From: Nitrososphaerota archaeon
GTDB lineage: Archaea > Thermoproteota > Nitrososphaeria > Nitrososphaerales > CADDZS01
Assembly (NCBI GenBank): GCA_013288145.1
Contig: JABDCJ010000004.1
Coordinates: forward strand, 1-64,000
Length of the DNA stretch: 64,000 bases
Reading direction: 5' to 3'
Part shown: piece after piece, positions 27,076 through 36,194 of the stretch
Layout of the letters: each line of letters begins with the position of its first letter
Position numbering within the stretch: the stretch's first letter is position 1
Position numbers and translations under genes: made by a program
Notes under the pieces: model-generated
Database searches by the model: none
What the model saw: the letters and a program-made list of their open reading frames with translations, nothing else
Told to the model about the DNA's origin: nothing

Positions 27076-28227
27076 TTAGCAATAAATTGTAGCGGATAAT
27101 TTAGTCAGCTCATGCATGGTTGAAACCGGATCTCCGTTATTTGCAAGGAAATCATGTATCAATGCTCCGCTCTTGTTCTGAATGTCGATGAATCCAGGAA
27201 ATCGAGGCCTAACGTAGGCATTAACTATAGTATTCTTAGTATTGCTGAAAAAATTGTTCGTGCTCTTATTTGCACCAATATCATACCATGTAACTATTGA
27301 GGCTGGCTGCCCTCCTGCTGACAAGTAGGGACCATTTTGAATTACTGGAGAGGTAATCCAGAGTGCATAATCCTTCGCAATTTCTGAATGGTCGGTAGAA
27401 CTTGATACTGCAATTCCTGCTCCTCCTAGGACACTCCCGATAGGACCCAACCCCGCAGATGGAATATCAGAAAAACTAATGTCATACTTCCTGAAAGAAT
27501 TTCTTGAATAATTGGAGTACCCGAATATCAGAGGGACATAAGATATTTCGCGCGTAGATCCCATGAGATCGAGGAGTGACGGTGGATCAAAATCAAGTGA
27601 CTTTGGATGAGATAGGTCACTTAGTTTTTTCAAGATTTCAAGAACGATTATTCCCTTCTCGAAATCTAGAACTTTTTTAGAATAGCAAGGAAATTCCCCG
27701 TGATTACAGTATAGCGTAAGAAATGAACAATAACATCCTGTTGGGTCCAGCGGAATTCCAACTCGGGATACTTCGTGTTGAGTAGTTTTCGCCAACGCAA
27801 TTACCTGTTCCCAAGTTTCTGGTAGATCCACGATTAGGTCTCGTCTGAAAGCTGAGACCTGGCACGCAGCATCGATTGGGAGAGCCCAAATAGAATTCTC
27901 GTAGCGATAACTATCAAAAGACTTGCCCATGAACTGATTTGAAATTAAATCCAAATCTGACTTTGATACCAGTGAATCGAAAGCCAGTAGAGATTCAGTG
28001 GAGACAGCTTCTGCTATCGATGGATGATCGATTATGATAAGATCGTAATCTTTGTAGCTAACTTCGGCAGATGATAGTCCAAATTGATTCAAAGACCTCT
28101 TCTTCCAGACTAAGTTCACATCTGGGTGTTTACGCTTGAAGTGGTCTAGTGACATCACAAGAGGATCGTAACCTCTGGGATGGTCCCAAGTTAGACCGGT
28201 CAAAGCTGTCAAGAATTCGGCCTTCAC
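27076..28227 (-). CDS. Solute-binding protein-like (family 1) without signal peptide
   Basis: 383 aa with the family-1 extracellular solute-binding fold: …LDHFKRKHPDVNLVWKKRS…, …IIIDHPSIAEAV…, …ENSIWALPIDAACQVSAFRRDL…LPETWEQVIALAK… and …GPIGSVLGGAGIAVSS…. The N-terminus (MKAEFLTALTG) has no signal or membrane anchor and no lipobox, and no ABC partner is adjacent. It may work in the cytoplasm as a sensor or ligand buffer for the CoA pathway next to it. Confidence 0.75.
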   Translation of the reverse strand: MKAEFLTALTGLTWDHPRGYDPLVMSLDHFKRKHPDVNLVWKKRSLNQFGLSSAEVSYKDYDLIIIDHPSIAEAVSTESLLAFDSLVSKSDLDLISNQFMGKSFDSYRYENSIWALPIDAACQVSAFRRDLIVDLPETWEQVIALAKTTQHEVSRVGIPLDPTGCYCSFLTLYCNHGEFPCYSKKVLDFEKGIIVLEILKKLSDLSHPKSLDFDPPSLLDLMGSTREISYVPLIFGYSNYSRNSFRKYDISFSDIPSAGLGPIGSVLGGAGIAVSSSTDHSEIAKDYALWITSPVIQNGPYLSAGGQPASIVTWYDIGANKSTNNFFSNTKNTIVNAYVRPRFPGFIDIQNKSGALIHDFLANNGDPVSTMHELTKLSATIYC

Positions 28228-28398
28228 TGGTTGGAATCGGTTGGCAGAAAAATCTCTTGTTAGAAACTATTTTTCTCGTTCAACTGTTCTAGCATATACG
28301 TAGATGATAGACGTGTTAAACCAACAGATATGGACATACTATGCAAACATCGAAAGTTCTCCGAGATAAATGAAATTCAGATTTGAAGAAAACTAGGA

Positions 28399-29580
28399 TC
28401 AAATGATTCCTTGCTCTTTAAGATCCATAAGCTCAGAATCGCCAATGCCCAGGATTGCCCCGTAAATCTCTTCGTTATTTGCGCCTATTTTCAATCCTGG
28501 ATTAGTTATTGTTCCTGGTGTCTTGCTCATTTTGAACGCAGAACCTGGAACTCTGACTTTCTGTCCATTCGACAGCAAAAACTCTGGATACATGTTTCTG
28601 TATTTGGTATTTGGATCGTCAAGTTGCTCGGACACCTCTCTGAATTCTCCCGTAACACCTCCAACTCTGGTCACAATTTCAACAACTTCCCTACTCGATA
28701 GATCGGACAACCAGCTTCCGACGATCTTGATCACTTCACCTTGATTCTTGACTCTACTCGCGTTTGTTGAAAATTTTTCATTCTCGAGCAATTCGGAGTG
28801 CCCAAAATGCCTTACAAATTCCTTCCAGCCTTTCTCCGTATGTATTATGACATACACAAACCCGTCTCTGGTCTTGAAGAGATACTCCGGCGAAATCATG
28901 TAACTTGTAGGTCCCGGTCTCACCGGAAAACCGCCAAAGTAATTTACCATACTCTGCTGCGACAATAGGACCGCAACGTCGTACATAGCTATGTCAATTC
29001 TTTGCCCCTCTCCGTGTAGGTCTCTATAACGAAGGGCCGAGACAATGGCCAAATCCGCGAAGACCGGAGTTACTAGGTCCAGACCACTGGTGCCCAGTCT
29101 CGTAGGCATATCTGGAAAGCCATTTGTGTCCATTAGGCCGCTGAAAGATTCGACAGCGGGATCAAAACCCGCGTAATCTCGATAAGGCCCCTCGCCGTAA
29201 GCCGTACTCGAGCAGTATATGATCCTTGGATTTATCCTCTTTTGATCTTCATAGCCAATATTGAGTTTGTCTAGCGTACCTGGAGTAAAATTCTCGATGA
29301 AAATGTCAGATCGCTCGACGAGCTTGAGAAATATCTCCCTCCCTTTTTCTTTCTTCAGATTCAATGTGATGAATTTCTTATTTGCATTGTAGAATATGAA
29401 ATGAAGAGAATCGTCGCCTAATATTGGGGGAGTATGTCTCTGGGGATCGCCCCACGGAGGTTCGACCTTGATCACTTCGGCTCCAAGTTCGCCTAATAAT
29501 CTTCCTGCATAAGGACCATTGTAATATTGAGTCATCTCAAGTACTTTTATCCCGCTCAAAGTTTTTTCCATTTGTTTCAC
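28399..29580 (-). CDS. CaiB/BaiF family CoA-transferase
   Basis: 393 aa, class III CoA-transferase moving CoA between carboxylic acids. Typical sequences are LEMTQYYNGPYAGRLLGELGAEVIKVEPP near the start, FIENFTPGTLDKL, and GFDPAVESFSGLM with the catalytic Asp candidate in this loop. The start overlaps the upstream enoyl-CoA hydratase by 4 nt, so the pair is translationally coupled. Substrate unknown; carnitine-like, bile-acid-like or aromatic acids are all known in the family. Confidence 0.9.
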   Translation of the reverse strand: MKQMEKTLSGIKVLEMTQYYNGPYAGRLLGELGAEVIKVEPPWGDPQRHTPPILGDDSLHFIFYNANKKFITLNLKKEKGREIFLKLVERSDIFIENFTPGTLDKLNIGYEDQKRINPRIIYCSSTAYGEGPYRDYAGFDPAVESFSGLMDTNGFPDMPTRLGTSGLDLVTPVFADLAIVSALRYRDLHGEGQRIDIAMYDVAVLLSQQSMVNYFGGFPVRPGPTSYMISPEYLFKTRDGFVYVIIHTEKGWKEFVRHFGHSELLENEKFSTNASRVKNQGEVIKIVGSWLSDLSSREVVEIVTRVGGVTGEFREVSEQLDDPNTKYRNMYPEFLLSNGQKVRVPGSAFKMSKTPGTITNPGLKIGANNEEIYGAILGIGDSELMDLKEQGII

Positions 29581-30359
29581 GCCCCTTTGAATTTTGGTTC
29601 TCTTTTCTCTACAAATGCCTTGAGTCCTTCTTTAGCATCCTCAGTTCCAAAAAGAGCAATGGTAGCTTCGATCTCGTAAGAGAGGGCAACAGCCAGTGGT
29701 GATTCTGCTCCCTCGTTTACCAACTTCTTGGCTTTTGCAATAGAAAGAGGAGCCATTGAAATTGTCTTCATGGCCAACTTTTTTGCCTCCTCAAGGAGAT
29801 GTTCCGAAGAAACAATCAGATTAACTAACCCGAGAGACTTTGCTGCTTCTGCATCAAGAAAAGTTCCAGTAAACAACAACTCTTTCGTCTTGTTTTTGCC
29901 TATCAATCTAGTGAGTTTCTGCGTAGTTCCCCCGCCAGGGACAACGCCTAATTTGAGCGTTGGATCTCCAAACTTTGCATCGGGAGTGGCGATGACAAGA
30001 TCGCAGGCGAGCGCAAGTTCCAGTCCTCCCCCCAGACAGTAACCATTTACTGCAGCGATCACCGGCTTATCCAAGTTTTCAACATAATCGTAAAGAAGAC
30101 GGCCCAACCTTTGGTGTTCAGCGTACTGGACAACTTTTTCCATTTTCTTATATTCCTCTATATCTGAACCAACGGAAAAAGCCCTCCCAGAGCCTGTAAT
30201 AATTAGAGCTCTAACTTTGGCATTCGTCGCCCCTTCTCTAATTTTTTCATAAAGTAACTCTGTCAGAAGATTGTCCATAGCATTCAGTTTTCGCTCCCGA
30301 TCTATACGAACGACTGCGACTGGTCCCTCTAAAACAAGGTGTACTATCCCGTCAACCAT
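29577..30359 (-). CDS. Enoyl-CoA hydratase/isomerase family protein
   Basis: 260 aa crotonase fold. Oxyanion-hole segments are in SVGSDIEEYKKM and NGYCLGGGLELALACDL, and the catalytic Glu position in FGDPTLKLGVVPGGGTTQKLTRLIG is partly altered. It is the first gene of a two-gene unit with the CoA-transferase and would hydrate or isomerise the CoA ester made there. Confidence 0.9.
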   Translation of the reverse strand: MVDGIVHLVLEGPVAVVRIDRERKLNAMDNLLTELLYEKIREGATNAKVRALIITGSGRAFSVGSDIEEYKKMEKVVQYAEHQRLGRLLYDYVENLDKPVIAAVNGYCLGGGLELALACDLVIATPDAKFGDPTLKLGVVPGGGTTQKLTRLIGKNKTKELLFTGTFLDAEAAKSLGLVNLIVSSEHLLEEAKKLAMKTISMAPLSIAKAKKLVNEGAESPLAVALSYEIEATIALFGTEDAKEGLKAFVEKREPKFKGA

Positions 30360-31188
30360 ATCCTTGCACTGAAGAGAACTGGAGTATAATGGTTACTATG
30401 GCGGGTTTTCCACAGAAGATATGCCTGAAATATCGCTGACTTGCTTGTGGAAGAGAAGTTACAAGTCGCAAAATAAGGTCCCGCGCTGAGAGTCGCGTTG
30501 TTCCTACAAGCATTTTCTTCAGTGGATTACAATAGGTTGGCAGTCGCTCGAACCCGGACTTATTAGAATGTCGAAGCCCTTGACTTTGACACATCGGTAT
30601 TGCCACCAAGGTTTTCATGAGGGCGCGATCGATCCTTGCATAAGCGGGAGAGATAGATTGTTCCATCTGGGATCATGATCAATCCACATGGGGAGGAAAC
30701 CTTCACGGAAAGGTGATGGATACTTCTCCGTGTTGTACCCTCGGACTAGAATGAGTCCCTTTTTCTGATCTCTCCGCGAGAACACATCATCTCGGTGGGT
30801 CGGATATCCCTTTCTCTCGCCTTTTTCAGTTCGCCAGGAGAACTCTTTGCTTTCATAGAAAGGAGTTGCGAAACGTAACAATGCGCCAGCCTCCGACGCC
30901 CTAAATATGACACGTTTACAATTCTGAGATCCAACCCGAGTTCGGACGTAACTTATCAATGACTTCGGGGCTGTCCATCTTCGAGGAGCTGAACATTTAA
31001 CTCGCGAGGTTTGTGCCATAGACGCGTCATTGCTCGAAGCAGCCCCTCGTTGGCTGATTTCTGCCTAAGGATCATTCGGATAAACCGTCATTGGGATCGT
31101 TTTTGACCATCAGGTAACTATTCTGCAAATATCGCCCCCGATAGCGGAAACGGGCACGATTTATGCCTATCTGGGTGATTTTGAGGAG
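30360..31188. other. Long region without a confident gene
   Basis: About 830 bp between the enoyl-CoA hydratase and tRNA-Ser. The longest frames, both on the minus strand (30615-31019 and 30352-30666), lack recognisable family patterns and have no clear start signal. The first contains a moderately protein-like stretch (…RGYNTEKYPSPFREGFLPM…). It may hold a decayed gene. Confidence 0.35.
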
Positions 31189-31296
31189 CGCCCCGGGTGA
31201 GATTTGAACTCACGATCGGTTACCCGAAACGGATCTATGCGCAAACTTTCATTTTGCTTAGCAATCCGTCGCCCTACCAGGCTAGGCGACCGGGGC
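31189..31296 (-). tRNA. tRNA-Ser (GCT) with intron
   Basis: On the minus strand the acceptor GCCCCGG pairs with CCGGGGC. Anticodon stem ACGGA/TCCGT holds loop TT-GCT-A-A, anticodon GCT. A long variable arm (CGG..CCG) marks a class II tRNA, and discriminator G fits serine. A 24-nt intron lies at the canonical 37/38 site. T-arm GTGAG-TTCAAAT-CTCAC. Confidence 0.9.
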
Positions 31297-31641
31297 CCTT
31301 GGATTTTACGATTTTTCTCAGTGGGTCTTATTACAGTTGCCCCGTGCGGTTCCGTGGTTTTGAAATTGAGTAAAAGGTTTCTTGATTTGGTCGCTAGTTC
31401 CTACTTCCTTGAAGGGGTAAGTCCAGAGGGAAGTCGCCGGGGGATCGACGTTTTTTCTATGGCGGATTGATTGGCGTCAACGCTGAAGAGACCAGGATCG
31501 CGTCAAAGATAGATGTCAGCCGGAGACTGGAGGTAAGTGATGAATAACTTGTCATAGTAGGTTGGCGTACCCTTTGTAACTATCCAGAACGCACTGGTTA
31601 GAACAGATTCGTTCCCGTAAGATTGAGGTTGTGTAGTTTTC
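31297..31641. other. Intergenic region upstream of tRNA-Ser
   Basis: Nothing recognisable beyond the presumed tRNA promoter; open frames crossing it run through the tRNA and are not credible. Confidence 0.4.
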
Positions 31642-31842
31642 TCAATCAGTATGTGGCTGATCAGGGTTACTTTGATTTTGATAAACGGTCTCATCCCTTT
31701 CATCATCGTTATGGAGCAGCCACTCGTCATACTCTGCGGGCGTCATCACCCTTGGCCCTTTTTGCCGCGTTATGATTAGATATCCGGTCAAAGCAGTGAG
31801 TGCTAGAATCCAGATGTCACTAACAACTTCAAAAGAAACCAT
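31642..31842 (-). CDS. Small single-span membrane protein, 66 aa
   Basis: ATG at 31842. One membrane span (about 8-25: …DIWILALTALTGYLIITR…) is followed by an acidic cytoplasmic tail (TPAEYDEWLLHNDDERDE…). Composition is protein-like; no family recognised. Confidence 0.5.
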   Translation of the reverse strand: MVSFEVVSDIWILALTALTGYLIITRQKGPRVMTPAEYDEWLLHNDDERDETVYQNQSNPDQPHTD

Positions 31843-32405
31843 CGGGTTCCAGGTCTCTCAGACGGCCTTAGTTGAATGTATTATCCGGTCTAAAAATCTG
31901 CCGAGAATTGGGCCAACTAAATGGATGATTCTGTTCTATGGTATTGTTGGCCTGCCATTAGTGCCTAAATTTGATCACTCTTGATCTAATCGTTGTGTAA
32001 TAATCTCAAATTAACTGTCTTGGCAAGAGGCGATCCACTTTCATCGGTATCTAAATTTCAAATCCTTGTTACAGCGCAAATGGAAGCCGAAGCGATTTGC
32101 GAAACTTGGACAATCGTTGTTTTGTCCACAACATTATGGTTTTCATAAACTAAGCCGGAAACAATTCATTAGCCGAGACCAAAAAAGTGCTCGTACTCCA
32201 ACGCCCTAAATCCTAATTCTTTTTTTACTCTCGATTGCTGTGGATCTATGAATAATGGAGCAGGTAGCTATAAAATTTCATATAGCTTAATGGGTACTAA
32301 TTTGTCATTTAAAGTCATTAAGTGTTTGATCATCGCTCCATTCTAAACGTCATTTGTAAATAGTTCTTAGTCATTTTCAAGCATTCAGCTATCAATTATC
32401 AGGAT
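31843..32405. other. AT-rich intergenic region with inverted repeat
   Basis: No gene seen. AGCTATA (32266-32272) and TATAGCT (32281-32287) form a 7-bp inverted repeat with an 8-bp spacer about 120 bp before the Lrp-type regulator, a possible autoregulatory site. CGCCCTAAAT occurs at 32202. Confidence 0.4.
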
Positions 32406-33107
32406 ATGAACCAGTACATGGATTCTAAATCAATTTCGCGTTCTGTCAGATTTCAAAGTAATATGAGTGATATGGTCGTTTCACCAGGCGCGTTAGCTGA
32501 AACAGTTGCCCCCTCGAAACCTGAAAAATTTATTTCGTATCTGAGATATTTGGACGATGCGAATAGAGTAATAATCAAAGAACTACAGGACAATCCCGGG
32601 ATCTCGCAAACTTCTCTCGCGGAAAAGGTCGGGCTGTCTCAGTCATCTGTGGCGCTCAGGCTTGCAAAACTGGCAGAGAGCGGCTTGATCAAGGATTCTC
32701 TTGTCATTGATTACAGGAAGCTCGGATTAAATGCAGCAAGGGTTGACATTTCGGCGAAAGACGCTGATATCGTTCTCGATTGGGCGAAAAACTGTCCGCT
32801 TTGCGTCAATGCTTCAGCTGGAATCGGGACGAATAATCTCTCGCTTTACTTCGTGGTCGAAGATTTGGAGAACCTGCCATGGATTATTGAAAAACATCTG
32901 TGGAGATTGCCGGGAGTTATGGAAATCAAAAGCACCCCGCTCACGTCGTGGATGTCTGGCGATGGAATATCATCTCATCTCGACCTGACAGTTGAAAGGA
33001 GTGAGACTCCTCCTTGCGGAGCGCTGCCTTTCTGTCCGCAGTGTCCGAAGAATCCAAATTACGAAGGAAAAGTTTGGGCTGCGAACGGTACAAACCGCGA
33101 CGCTTGA
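32406..33107 (+). CDS. Lrp/AsnC-like regulator with C-terminal cysteine cluster
   Basis: 233 aa. After a ~45-residue N-terminal extension comes a winged helix (about 48-100: …DDANRVIIKELQDNPGISQTSLAEKVGLSQSSVALRLAKLAESGLIKD…), then an Lrp-type ligand domain, and finally a cysteine cluster PCGALPFCPQCPKNP. The cluster could bind metal or sense redox state. It probably regulates itself or neighbouring genes through the inverted repeat upstream. Confidence 0.75.
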   Translation: MNQYMDSKSISRSVRFQSNMSDMVVSPGALAETVAPSKPEKFISYLRYLDDANRVIIKELQDNPGISQTSLAEKVGLSQSSVALRLAKLAESGLIKDSLVIDYRKLGLNAARVDISAKDADIVLDWAKNCPLCVNASAGIGTNNLSLYFVVEDLENLPWIIEKHLWRLPGVMEIKSTPLTSWMSGDGISSHLDLTVERSETPPCGALPFCPQCPKNPNYEGKVWAANGTNRDA

Positions 33108-33178
33108 AAGAATAGTTCCCACGACCTAAAATCCCGACTGGATTCCTCGAGGGTCAGCATTATTTCCGGGCGGGTTGT

Positions 33179-33406
33179 TTATTGTGGAGAATATTGCACA
33201 ATGAACATATCGTGATGGTTCACATTCTTTACCTCAATGAACCCCGAATCGATCATCTTTCGGAGCTCCAAGAGAACGTGCAACTTCACATCTTCGATAT
33301 CTAAGTTGAATTCTCTCGAGAGAGCTTGCACCAACTCTAGCGCACAACATGGTCTCTCGATCAATCGACTCTTGAGCTCACGCGCGTAATCTACGGAAAC
33401 TGCCAA
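33179..33406 (-). CDS. Small winged-helix-like protein, 75 aa
   Basis: ATG at 33406. The helix-helix-helix-strand pattern (…RPCCALELVQALSREFNLDIEDVKLHVLLELRKMIDSGFIEVKNVNHHDMFIVQY…) resembles a minimal winged helix. Convergent with the Lrp-like gene. DNA binding is inferred. Confidence 0.5.
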   Translation of the reverse strand: MAVSVDYARELKSRLIERPCCALELVQALSREFNLDIEDVKLHVLLELRKMIDSGFIEVKNVNHHDMFIVQYSPQ

Positions 33407-33521
33407 TTAGATTACGCGTCTTGAACCTTTGACACCCGACCAGGCTAGGAAAGAGTCAAAAAATGATTAACTCTTACCTGGACGAGGACTTTCGAAATAC
33501 AGTGATTACTGATTGAATGTC

Positions 33522-33722
33522 TTAACGACGCCGTCGACCTCTCCTAAGAGAGTTCTGCAACTCAATCTGATCACAAACTGGACAGCTCATTCCATTTCTT
33601 TCATTCGGACGAAGTTTGATGCTGTGTTTGGAGCAAATTTCTTGTTTTACTATTAAATCCATCAATATATTTGCGCATTCATCGCATAAAGACCCTTCTA
33701 CTCAAAGAGGGTGCTCTATCAT
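33522..33722 (-). pseudogene. Small zinc-ribbon gene interrupted by in-frame TGA
   Basis: One frame from ATG 33722 to TAA 33522 reads MIEHPL, then TGA (33702-33704), then VEGSLCDECANILMDL…EICSKHS…NGMSCPVCDQ…LRRGRRRR. The two C-x2-C pairs flanking Cys/His and the basic tail are clearly protein-like. Downstream of the stop the first canonical start (TTG 33665) would lose the first zinc knuckle. Either a pseudogene, a TGG-to-TGA change, or readthrough. Confidence 0.5.
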
Positions 33723-34073
33723 TTTTCGGGAGTATCCAGACCCTTCAAACTTCGATCACATGCATGTAAATGACATTCATCTGCCCAAAGGTGGGATAAT
33801 TATCTTGCTTATTCCCCTCGATCCTAATCCATTTCGTTGGGAAAGAAAGGTCTCCATTGCTAACTAATTCCAGCAAAAAGTTCAAGTTGATGGGTTAGGG
33901 CAAGCTAGCGTGAAATCACGTTAAGAAAAGGCATCTTGCTTATCATGGTGAACCTTGCAAGTAATTTCAATTAACAAAGGCTTTTGCCAAACACAGAGAC
34001 TTTGCAATAAGCAGGTAATTCATTATCTCTTTCTCACACTTATCTATTCAACTTGTAGTTCGATAAGATACAA
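33723..34073. other. Intergenic region
   Basis: Open frames overlap the disrupted zinc-ribbon gene on the other strand and look like shadows. Nothing else recognised. Confidence 0.35.
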
Positions 34074-34352
34074 ATGCAAACTCGGATCGATCGCACATTT
34101 CTGGGCTGTCTCGAATGTCGCTTCAAGGGCGCCTGGGAAATAGATTCAGCTACTGGACGTTACCTGGCAACCGGAGAAGATGCTGAGCTCCGTATCGTTA
34201 GACTCGATGGGATGAAGAAATATCTTGCGTTTAAGAAAGGAGCCGCGGTTACTCTTTCTCCAACGAACGTGATTATGTTCGATCAATCTGATATCGAAGA
34301 AATCGTGAACATTGACGAACAACCGATGGGAGACGAGGGAGAGCGAGCTTAG
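34074..34352 (+). CDS. Hypothetical protein, 92 aa
   Basis: ATG at 34074. A C-x2-C pair near the start (GCLEC) and a beta-rich body (…AELRIVRLDGMKKYLAFKKGAAVTLSPTNVIMFDQSDIEEIVNI…) suggest a compact small fold. Convergent with the cysteine-cluster gene. No family recognised. Confidence 0.5.
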   Translation: MQTRIDRTFLGCLECRFKGAWEIDSATGRYLATGEDAELRIVRLDGMKKYLAFKKGAAVTLSPTNVIMFDQSDIEEIVNIDEQPMGDEGERA

Positions 34353-34482
34353 TGCCTCGGATGTTAAAGGACGTTTGTTTGTGAATACTAGGAAAAAGAG
34401 GTCTATATCGAAAGTACGCGAACCAGATCTCAGACCTGAGCCTCAGTACATGATCTTCGGAGTTTTTCTTTCATGAATTTGG

Positions 34483-34896
34483 CTATGTTTCCGGAAACGT
34501 CTTCTTGTCGTGCTTGAGTCTGTCCGAGCTCTCCCTCAGCAATTTTGGGTAAATATTCGACATCTCTTTCTTTGTTTTCCAAGAAAGAGGAAACTCGTCT
34601 CGGTACGGGCAAAAATCATCTTTCACAGCTTTCATCGAGTCTTCATTAAAGACAACCGGATATAGCTTACATCCCTTGGGGCGGTCTTCATAGATTGTAC
34701 ACTTCGTCCCGTCATGGAAAACGCATCTGCCCTCTTTGCTGTTATTCAGAACTTTGAAGCCTTCCGCTGTCGTTGAACTGAAAAAATCCGGATCGTACCC
34801 AAGACTGGCAATGCGTTTGACATCTTCATCCAAGAGAATCATTTCTGTGTCGTAACAACAACTTACACAGCTATGGCTCCTGCAAACATTGCTCAG
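34483..34896 (-). CDS. YkgJ-type Fe-S/Zn cysteine-cluster protein, CTG start
   Basis: The first ATG (34842) gives 119 aa but cuts the conserved N-terminus. The same frame upstream reads …CRSHSCVSCCYDTEMILL, supplying the Cys cluster that, with …GRCVFHDGTKCTIYEDRPKGCKLYP…, defines the YkgJ/CxxCxxCC family. No ATG, GTG or TTG precedes it; CTG 34896 is the best-placed start (137 aa). The family probably binds a metal cluster; function unknown. Confidence 0.65.
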   Translation of the reverse strand: MSNVCRSHSCVSCCYDTEMILLDEDVKRIASLGYDPDFFSSTTAEGFKVLNNSKEGRCVFHDGTKCTIYEDRPKGCKLYPVVFNEDSMKAVKDDFCPYRDEFPLSWKTKKEMSNIYPKLLRESSDRLKHDKKTFPET

Positions 34897-35000
34897 CGAG
34901 AGGACCCCCAGCAGACGAGATCAAGTCTAGAAGTTAAGTGGGTATCTGTGTAATTCTTGCCGTCAAAGATGTTGAGAGGAAGATTCTTCCGTGAAACTCT

Positions 35001-35177
35001 ATGGATCTACGATTTTTTGGACAGCGCTTTGGCACATTTGGTCCTCAGTTGGATTTTGAATCGGAGATGCGCTTAAATGATTGTTTTATCCAACTGCTTA
35101 ATTCTGATTATGCTAGTTTAGATATTCATCCGACAAGCTTAGAGACCTTCGGGCGTCAAGAAAGTCAACTCTGTTGA
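35001..35177 (+). CDS. Small hypothetical protein, 58 aa
   Basis: ATG at 35001 to TGA at 35177; reads MDLRFFGQRFGTFGPQLDFE and continues with acidic/polar composition. No family recognised; protein-like composition only. Confidence 0.35.
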   Translation: MDLRFFGQRFGTFGPQLDFESEMRLNDCFIQLLNSDYASLDIHPTSLETFGRQESQLC

Positions 35178-35282
35178 AAGTCCGCTAGGCAGATGGATAT
35201 TTTGTATTTCTAAACCTCTAGTTTATCGGGCTGACCCTCCGAGTCAGGCAAAAGGGTCACTGTTTGGAATAGTTCAAAACCC

Positions 35283-35681
35283 ATGGAAGAAAAACAAATC
35301 CTGTTTGTGTGTATAGAGAACAGTGGTCGCTCCCAGATGGCCCAAGCTTTTGCTGAAAAATATGGATTGAAGGCAACAAGTGCGGGACCCGTTCCTTCTA
35401 GCCGCGTAAATCCGAGCGTAATCGAAGCCATGAAGGAAAAGGGAATCGATCTTTCAAACAATATTCCCTCAATGCTTACTCCAGAAATGATCAACCGAGC
35501 TAGTCTTGTAATTACAATGGGCTGTTCGATTGGGAGCGTTCTCCCAATGCCGAAGCTAGTTCAGATGCAAAAGAAACTGGTCGACTGGGATCTCAAAAAC
35601 CCAAAGGGAAAGTCTCTACCACTCGTGCGAAAGATCAGGGACGATATTGAAAAGCGAGTTATTGAACTCTCGAAGCAATAG
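35283..35681 (+). CDS. Low-molecular-weight phosphatase / ArsC-like arsenate reductase
   Basis: 132 aa. The P-loop C10-I-E-N-S-G-R16 is the LMW-PTP C-x5-R motif, and VDWDLKNPKGK supplies the general-acid Asp as in thioredoxin-coupled ArsC. It could reduce arsenate or dephosphorylate proteins. Further cysteines of the classical triad are not clearly placed (one in VITMGCS), so arsenate reductase activity is likely but not certain. Confidence 0.8.
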   Translation: MEEKQILFVCIENSGRSQMAQAFAEKYGLKATSAGPVPSSRVNPSVIEAMKEKGIDLSNNIPSMLTPEMINRASLVITMGCSIGSVLPMPKLVQMQKKLVDWDLKNPKGKSLPLVRKIRDDIEKRVIELSKQ

Positions 35682-35812
35682 AGGCTCCTGTTTTACATTT
35701 TCAGTGGCTCGTCCTAACTTCTTCACTGCCAGGCTTCACGGACGAGATCTTGCGGCTCTAAAAAATATCGAAAATGTGATTATAGCGTCATTCGCTGCGG
35801 ACCAGCGTTATG

Positions 35813-36139
35813 CTAAGATCTGTATTTTCGTTTCGAGATTTCAATTTCGATAATTTCAATGCGTTGCTGATTTATCGAACTTCGCGAAATCAACGAGTCG
35901 TAAGTACCACGGTCTGTATCAATGGCTAGCAGGCCGATCTGCCTTTGAAAAGAATCACGGGACTGTTTGCAACTATCCAGTTCACGAGCCAGATCCCAAT
36001 CGCGAGCAACGCTTGCCCATTTTCTCGCGCGCAAAGTCTCCTGTTCTAATGATTTAGTTGCAGTTTCCATAGGTACAGTTTTCATGCGAAGTATAAAAGC
36101 ATGAAAAAATTCCCTTTTTTCAGAAATTGATTCAAACAA
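35813..36139 (-). CDS. Hypothetical helical protein, 108 aa
   Basis: Starts near 36139. Mostly charged helix with probable coiled-coil character (…ETATKSLEQETLRARKWASVARDWDLARELDSCKQSRDSFQRQIG…). No family recognised. Confidence 0.45.
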   Translation of the reverse strand: MFESISEKREFFHAFILRMKTVPMETATKSLEQETLRARKWASVARDWDLARELDSCKQSRDSFQRQIGLLAIDTDRGTYDSLISRSSINQQRIEIIEIEISKRKYRS

Positions 36140-36194
36140 AGCATCGCCAAGTTGATTTTTTCAAGCGAGTCTTATCACAAAGAACGGCTTTTCG

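Noticed and set aside
30352..31019. Two overlapping minus-strand frames upstream of the enoyl-CoA hydratase
   Set aside because: Partly protein-like, but no recognisable motif, start site or promoter; left as an unassigned region.
33616..33867. 83-codon plus-strand frame
   Set aside because: Antisense to the better-supported zinc-ribbon frame at 33522-33722.
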